From positions 2,914,001 through 2,978,000 of the forward strand of contig NZ_CP104272.1 of assembly GCF_025244865.1 (NCBI RefSeq): a DNA stretch of 64,000 bases. The letters run 5' to 3'. The stretch comes from Arthrobacter sp. zg-Y1110 (GTDB lineage Bacteria; Actinomycetota; Actinomycetes; Actinomycetales; Micrococcaceae). Shown here one piece after another: positions 60,028-64,000 of this stretch (position 1 is its first letter; each line of letters starts with the position of its first letter). The position numbers and the translations under genes were made by a program. The notes under the pieces were generated by a model. It had not been told where the DNA came from. It ran no database searches and saw nothing but the letters and a program-made list of their open reading frames with translations.

Positions 60028-62016
60028 ATGTCTGATCAGTCCCCTGCAAAGAAGCACGGAGACGCCTTCGAGAACCTGCTGCATGAAAGCCGCAGCTTCC
60101 CGCCGAGTGCCGAATTTGCAGCATCCGCAGTGGCCCGTCCCTCGCTGTATGAGGAAGCGGCAGCCGATGGGCCCGAGTTCTGGGCGCGGCAGGCACGGAG
60201 CATTCTCTCTTGGGAACAGGATTTCACCCAGGCGCTGGACTGGACTGATGCTCCGTTCGCCAAATGGTTTGTCGGCGGCAAACTCAACGCGGCGTACAAC
60301 GCCCTGGACCGGCATGTCGAAGAAGGCCGCGGAGACCGGGTGGCCATTTACTTCGAGGGCGAACCCGGGGATACGCGCACCTACACCTATGCGCAGCTGA
60401 CCGAAGAGGTCAAGAAGGCGGCGAACGCGTTCGAATCCTTGGGTGTCACCAAGGGCGACCGCGTGGCGGTGTACCTGCCGATGATCCCCGAAGCGGTCAT
60501 CACCATGCTGGCCTGCGCCCGGATCGGCGCCGTGCACTCGGTGGTCTTCGGCGGTTTCTCCGCCGACGCCCTGCGCAGCCGGATCGACGACGCCGAGGCG
60601 AAGCTTGTGGTCACGGCGGACGGTTCCTACCGCCGCGGCAAGCCCAGCGCACTCAAGCCCGCCGTGGACGAAGCCCTCGCCAAGGACGGCCATACCGTCG
60701 AAAACGTGCTGGTGGTCCGCCGCAACGGGGAGCCCGTGGAATGGAACGACGGCCTGGACCGCTGGTGGCACGATGTTGTGGACACCGCGAGCGCCGAGCA
60801 CTCCCCCGTAGCCCACGACTCCGAGCATCCGCTGTTCATCCTCTACACATCGGGAACCACGGGTAAGCCCAAGGGCATCCTGCACACCACCGGCGGGTTC
60901 CTCACCCAAACGGCCTTTACGCACTTGAATACCTTCGACCTGCACCCCGAAACGGACGTGTACTGGTGCACCGCGGACATCGGCTGGGTTACCGGCCACA
61001 GCTACGTCACCTACGCCCCGCTGATCAACGGAGCCACGCAGCTGATTTACGAAGGCACCCCGGATACCCCGCACCAGGGCCGCTGGTGGGAGCTGGTGGA
61101 GAAGTACAAGGTGTCCATCCTCTACACGGCTCCTACCGCCATCCGCACCTGCATGAAGTGGGGCCGGGATATCCCCCAGAAGTACAACCTCGAATCCATC
61201 CGGGTCCTGGGTTCGGTGGGCGAGCCGATCAATCCCGAAGCCTGGATGTGGTACCGGCAGGTCATCGGCGCCAACGGCGGCAAGAAGGAAAACCCGGCCC
61301 CGATCGTGGACACCTGGTGGCAGACCGAGACCGGTGCGCACATGATCGCCCCCATGCCCGGCATCACGGCCACCAAACCGGGTTCGGCACAGGTGGCCGT
61401 GCCCGGCATCTCGGTGGACGTCGTCGATGAGATGGGCGAGCCGGTCCCCAACGGTTCCGGCGGATTCCTGGTGGTCAAGGAGCCGTGGCCGTCCATGCTG
61501 CGCGGTATCTGGGGCGACCCGGAACGGTTCAAGGAAACCTACTGGTCCCGGTTCGACAACATGTACTTCGCCGGGGACGGTGCCAAGAAGGACGAGGACG
61601 GCGATATCTGGCTGCTGGGCCGCGTGGACGACGTGATGAACGTTTCCGGCCACCGGCTCTCCACCACGGAGATCGAGTCCGCGCTGGTGAGCCACCCGTC
61701 GGTGGCCGAGGCCGCCGTCGTCGGGGCCGCGGACGACACCACCGGCGAAGCCGTGGTGGCCTTCGTGATCCTTCGCGGCAGCGCCAAGGACGACGACGAC
61801 ATTGTCACCACCCTGCGCAACCACGTTGGCAAGGAAATCGGCCCCATCGCCAAGCCGCGGCATATCCTGGTGGTCCCCGAGCTGCCCAAGACCCGCAGCG
61901 GCAAGATCATGCGGCGCCTGCTCAAGGACGTGGCCGAGGGACGCGAAGCCGGCGATTCCAGCACGCTGGCTGACAATACAGTGATGCAGCAGATCGCGGC
62001 TTCCCTCAAGAAGTAG
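60028..62016 (+). CDS. acs: Acetyl-CoA synthetase (AMP-forming)
   Basis: 662 residues, full length. Phosphate loop [11 protein letters not shown] (273-283), core [10 protein letters not shown], and the C-terminal PKTRSGK with catalytic K626, the lysine whose acetylation turns Acs off in other bacteria. The AcuC-type deacetylase at 29044-30252 is a candidate for reversing this. It converts acetate and ATP to acetyl-CoA. Ribosome site AAAGG, nine bases before the ATG. Ends in a strong terminator. Confidence 0.96.
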   Translation: MSDQSPAKKHGDAFENLLHESRSFPPSAEFAASAVARPSLYEEAAADGPEFWARQARSILSWEQDFTQALDWTDAPFAKWFVGGKLNAAYNALDRHVEEGRGDRVAIYFEGEPGDTRTYTYAQLTEEVKKAANAFESLGVTKGDRVAVYLPMIPEAVITMLACARIGAVHSVVFGGFSADALRSRIDDAEAKLVVTADGSYRRGKPSALKPAVDEALAKDGHTVENVLVVRRNGEPVEWNDGLDRWWHDVVDTASAEHSPVAHDSEHPLFILYTSGTTGKPKGILHTTGGFLTQTAFTHLNTFDLHPETDVYWCTADIGWVTGHSYVTYAPLINGATQLIYEGTPDTPHQGRWWELVEKYKVSILYTAPTAIRTCMKWGRDIPQKYNLESIRVLGSVGEPINPEAWMWYRQVIGANGGKKENPAPIVDTWWQTETGAHMIAPMPGITATKPGSAQVAVPGISVDVVDEMGEPVPNGSGGFLVVKEPWPSMLRGIWGDPERFKETYWSRFDNMYFAGDGAKKDEDGDIWLLGRVDDVMNVSGHRLSTTEIESALVSHPSVAEAAVVGAADDTTGEAVVAFVILRGSAKDDDDIVTTLRNHVGKEIGPIAKPRHILVVPELPKTRSGKIMRRLLKDVAEGREAGDSSTLADNTVMQQIAASLKK

Positions 62017-62027
62017 GCCCCGCAGAA

Positions 62028-62069
62028 AACAGCAGGTGCCGTCCCCTGATCGGGACGGCACCTGCTGTT
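62028..62069. terminator. Bidirectional terminator acs/ohr
   Basis: Perfect 18-bp stem AACAGCAGGTGCCGTCCC / GGGACGGCACCTGCTGTT, loop of six, flanked by AAAA on the left and TTT on the right; placed between convergent acs and ohr. Confidence 0.9.
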
Positions 62070-62086
62070 GTTTAACCCTGTGCGAC

Positions 62087-62509
62087 TTAGCCGACGGTGA
62101 CGTCCAGGAACACGTCAATGTTGCCGCGGGTGGCGTTGGAGTAGGGGCAGACCTGGTGGGCGGCCTGGGTCAGCTTGTCCGCAGTGGCTTCGTCGACGCC
62201 GGACATCTCCACGTGGAGTTCAACGCCCAGCTTGAAGCCGCCGTCGTCGTTCTTGAAGATGCTGACGTCCGCCGTCACGGCGGCATCCGAGATGGGTGCC
62301 TTTTCCGCGCGGGCAATCATCTTCAGTGCGGAGAGGAAGCATGCGGCGTAGCCGGTGGCAAAAAGCTGCTCCGGGTTCGTGCCTTCGCCGGAACCGCCCA
62401 TTTCGGTCGGAGTGGACAGGTTCACCTCGAGCTTGCCGTCGCTGGTACGGGCTTCACCGTTGCGGCCGTCGCCGGTGGCGGTGGCGGCGGCAGTGTACAA
62501 AGCGCTCAT
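62087..62509 (-). CDS. ohr: Organic hydroperoxide resistance protein
   Basis: 140 residues, OsmC/Ohr fold. The two peroxidatic/resolving cysteines are C57 in ATGYAACFLSA and C121 in VCPYSNATRGN; the PYSNATRGN ending marks Ohr rather than OsmC. It reduces organic hydroperoxides using lipoylated proteins as electron donors. ATG at 62509 has AAGGAG six bases upstream. Divergent from a TetR gene rather than the MarR-type OhrR usually found. Confidence 0.93.
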   Translation of the reverse strand: MSALYTAAATATGDGRNGEARTSDGKLEVNLSTPTEMGGSGEGTNPEQLFATGYAACFLSALKMIARAEKAPISDAAVTADVSIFKNDDGGFKLGVELHVEMSGVDEATADKLTQAAHQVCPYSNATRGNIDVFLDVTVG

Positions 62510-62537
62510 GGGGAACTCCTTTTGTGGGGAAAACTTG

Positions 62538-62571
62538 GTAGACCTCAAGGTAGACTAACTAGTACGTCTAC
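62538..62571. promoter_or_regulatory. Probable TetR operator between ohr and tetR
   Basis: Near-perfect 22-bp palindrome at 62550-62571 (GTAGAC-N10-GTCTAC with ACTAGT at its centre) plus one more GTAGAC at 62538-62543. It overlaps the likely promoters of both divergent genes. Confidence 0.65.
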
Positions 62572-62602
62572 TGCAAATGAGGAACAACGAATGAGGGGAC
62601 CC

Positions 62603-63178
62603 ATGACGGCAGCTACACCCGTGCGGGAGCGGATCCTGGCACGGGCCTCCCTCCTGTTTTACCGAGAGGGCATCCGGGCAGTCAGTGCCGACAAGATCAT
62701 TGCCGCTGCCGGCACCACGAAGGTGACCTTCTACCGCTACTTCCGCTCGAAGGATGACCTCGTGGTCGCCTACCTGCGGGAGCAGTCGGCGGCGATGCGG
62801 GCGCGGGCAGCGGAGCTGGACCCGGATCCGTGCACCGGGCTGCTGCAGTTCGCCGAAGCGATGGGTTCCGAGGCCTGCAGTGCAGGCTTCCGCGGCTGCC
62901 CGTTCATCAATGCGGCGGCGGAATATCCGGACCCGGGCCATCCCGTCCGGGTGGTTGTTTCCGAGCACCGCGCGTGGCTGCATGCCCTCGTTAGCGAACG
63001 GCTGGAGCAACTGGGCGCCGCGGACGCCGGACAGCTCGCGGACCAGCTGCTGATGCTGCGGGACGGCGCAATGGTGCACGGATACGTGGCGGACGGCACC
63101 GCCGTCGAACCGGCACTGATCACGGCCGGAAAGGCACTGGTCCTCCCGCACCTTCCGGAGCCGGGACAGTCCTCCTAG
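62603..63178 (+). CDS. TetR family transcriptional regulator
   Basis: 191 residues. N-terminal helix-turn-helix ILARASLLFYREGIRAVSADKIIAAAGTTKVTFYRYF, shown here in overlapping halves (ILARASLLFYREGIRAVSA, then AAAGTTKVTFYRYFRSK). The ligand domain has three cysteines (C77, C92, C99) in a stretch ending GFRGCPFINAAAEY. Divergent from ohr with a palindromic operator between, so it probably represses ohr and itself; the cysteines could sense peroxide. ATG at 62603 has GAGGGG four bases upstream; an in-frame ATG at 62591 is an alternative. Confidence 0.85.
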   Translation: MTAATPVRERILARASLLFYREGIRAVSADKIIAAAGTTKVTFYRYFRSKDDLVVAYLREQSAAMRARAAELDPDPCTGLLQFAEAMGSEACSAGFRGCPFINAAAEYPDPGHPVRVVVSEHRAWLHALVSERLEQLGAADAGQLADQLLMLRDGAMVHGYVADGTAVEPALITAGKALVLPHLPEPGQSS

Positions 63179-63257
63179 CTCCGCCGAAATCCGGACCAGT
63201 GTGACGTTGGACTCATGGACTTGGTGAAACCCTCCACTGCTAGGACAATTCCTGTCT

Positions 63258-64000
63258 GTGTCTACTACACCCGCAGCGGCCGCACTGCCCGCTTCCCCCA
63301 CCCCCTCCTCTTCCAAGATGGCCCGCAAAGTTGCGGGCGCATCGTTTATCGGCACTGCTTTGGAGTCCTACGACTTCTATGTTTTCGGCACCGCCGCAGC
63401 CCTGATCCTGAACCGGATCTTCTTCCCAGACGTGGATGCGGCAACAGGCATCCTGCTGTCCTTCCTCACCCTGGGCATGGGCTTCATCGCCCGACCCCTG
63501 GGCGCCATTCTCTTCGGCCACATCGGTGACCGGGTAGGACGCAAAACGTCCCTGATCGGAACCATCGTCCTGATGGGTACCGCCACCGGAGCCGTGGGCC
63601 TGCTGCCGGACTACAACACCATCGGGATCTGGGCGCCGCTGCTGCTGGTGGCGCTGCGCCTCCTCCAGGGCCTGGCTGTCGGGGGTGAATGGGGCGGTTC
63701 CATCCTGATTGCCACCGAGCACGCCGCTCCCCGAAAGCGGGCGCTGTACGCGGCCATTCCGCAGATCGGTTCGCCGGTAGGCACCATCATGGTCACCGGC
63801 ATCTTCCTGCTGCTTACCCAGGTTTCCGACGAGGACCTGGCAGCCGGGGTCTGGCGCATTCCGTTCCTGCTGGCCTTCCCCTTTATGGGCATCGCCCTGT
63901 ACCTGCGGCTGGCCATCGATGAAACCCCCGTTTTCAAGGGCGTGGCACAGGCGCACCAGATCACCCGGGTTCCGCTGCTGGAGGTGCTCCGCACCCAGTG
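63258..64000 (+). CDS. MFS transporter, metabolite:H+ symporter type (partial)
   Basis: 247 residues visible; the gene runs past the window end. A polar N-terminus of about 20 residues is followed by six to seven membrane segments. GHIGDRVGRKTSL is the MFS loop 2-3 motif, FIGTALESYDFYVFG the opening of the MHS (ProP/ShiA/KgtP-like) group, and VGGEWGGSILIATEHA the conserved segment of TM5. Substrate likely an organic acid or osmolyte. GTG at 63258 chosen (GACAAT eight bases before it); ATG at 63318 is possible but would cut the tail. Confidence 0.85.
   Translation, partial: MSTTPAAAALPASPTPSSSKMARKVAGASFIGTALESYDFYVFGTAAALILNRIFFPDVDAATGILLSFLTLGMGFIARPLGAILFGHIGDRVGRKTSLIGTIVLMGTATGAVGLLPDYNTIGIWAPLLLVALRLLQGLAVGGEWGGSILIATEHAAPRKRALYAAIPQIGSPVGTIMVTGIFLLLTQVSDEDLAAGVWRIPFLLAFPFMGIALYLRLAIDETPVFKGVAQAHQITRVPLLEVLRTQ

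Noticed and set aside
60022..62118. 698-codon open frame antisense to acs
   Set aside because: Shadow of acs; runs across the acs-ohr terminator, which real genes would not.

Overview
The window is high-GC DNA from an actinobacterium, most likely a Micrococcaceae member close to Arthrobacter. I infer this from the base composition, the frequent GTG/TTG starts, the menaquinone pathway, a 32-residue bS22 ribosomal protein gene beside a BldC-type regulator gene, a Tad-type pilus cluster ordered as in other actinobacteria, and many leaderless genes. Genus is an inference; no rRNA is present. I saw no rRNA, tRNA, CRISPR array, transposase or prophage genes.

Layout. 1-2830: end of an unknown gene, a CPBP membrane protease, NAD(P)HX dehydratase and a histidine phosphatase. 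2868-11135 (minus): narGHJI respiratory nitrate reductase with a NarK transporter. 11285-14315 (plus): menB, menE, menA for menaquinone. 14356-20234: two small membrane proteins, a strong bidirectional terminator, then the minus-strand operon phosphatase-tlpA-ccdA-resB-ccsB for System II cytochrome c maturation. 20393-24050: a YceI protein, a small membrane protein and a remarkable 657-residue protein carrying 35 uninterrupted 11-residue repeats. 24006-26554: Rex, a glutaredoxin-like protein, a HAD phosphatase, bS22 and a BldC-like regulator. 26753-32433: glutamate dehydrogenase, an ArsR regulator, a broken gene, an AcuC deacetylase and the KtrB/KtrA potassium uptake pair. 32434-33254: an 820-bp non-coding mosaic of tandem and inverted repeats. 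33255-38790: proC, a TIM-barrel isomerase, a Ppx/GppA phosphatase and topA. 38957-46690: a methyltransferase, a KstD-like flavoprotein, the TrhO rhodanese, a GNAT protein and an MrfA-like helicase. 46687-52136 (minus): the Tad cluster ssd-tadA-tadB-tadC-DUF4244-tadE-tadE-like. 52381-64000: a Baeyer-Villiger monooxygenase fused to an alpha/beta hydrolase, a family A DNA polymerase, Nudix CoA pyrophosphatase, nth, a membrane protein, acs, ohr with a divergent TetR gene, and the start of an MFS transporter.

The first 20 kb form a respiratory block: menaquinone made by Men enzymes carries electrons to nitrate reductase, the Ccs/Res/CcdA/TlpA group matures cytochromes c, and Rex (a redox sensor family) lies next to it. 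Gene order from ppx through proC, bldC, bS22, the HAD phosphatase, glutaredoxin and rex, and from the phosphatase-tlpA-ccdA-resB-ccs group to men genes, resembles the mycobacterial chromosome as I remember it. The heme genes that lie between these groups there are absent here, and the repeat-protein locus sits in that place. The topA-helicase-tad-nudix-nth-acs half resembles a second mycobacterial block.

Most striking: (1) the 35 x 11-residue repeat protein; (2) the composite intergenic repeat with 63-bp inverted arms; (3) a -10-like hexamer placed exactly six bases before the start codon of at least twelve genes, which points to widespread leaderless transcription; (4) the monooxygenase-esterase fusion; (5) a palindromic 19-bp direct repeat that flanks a gene remnant and overlaps the arsR promoter.
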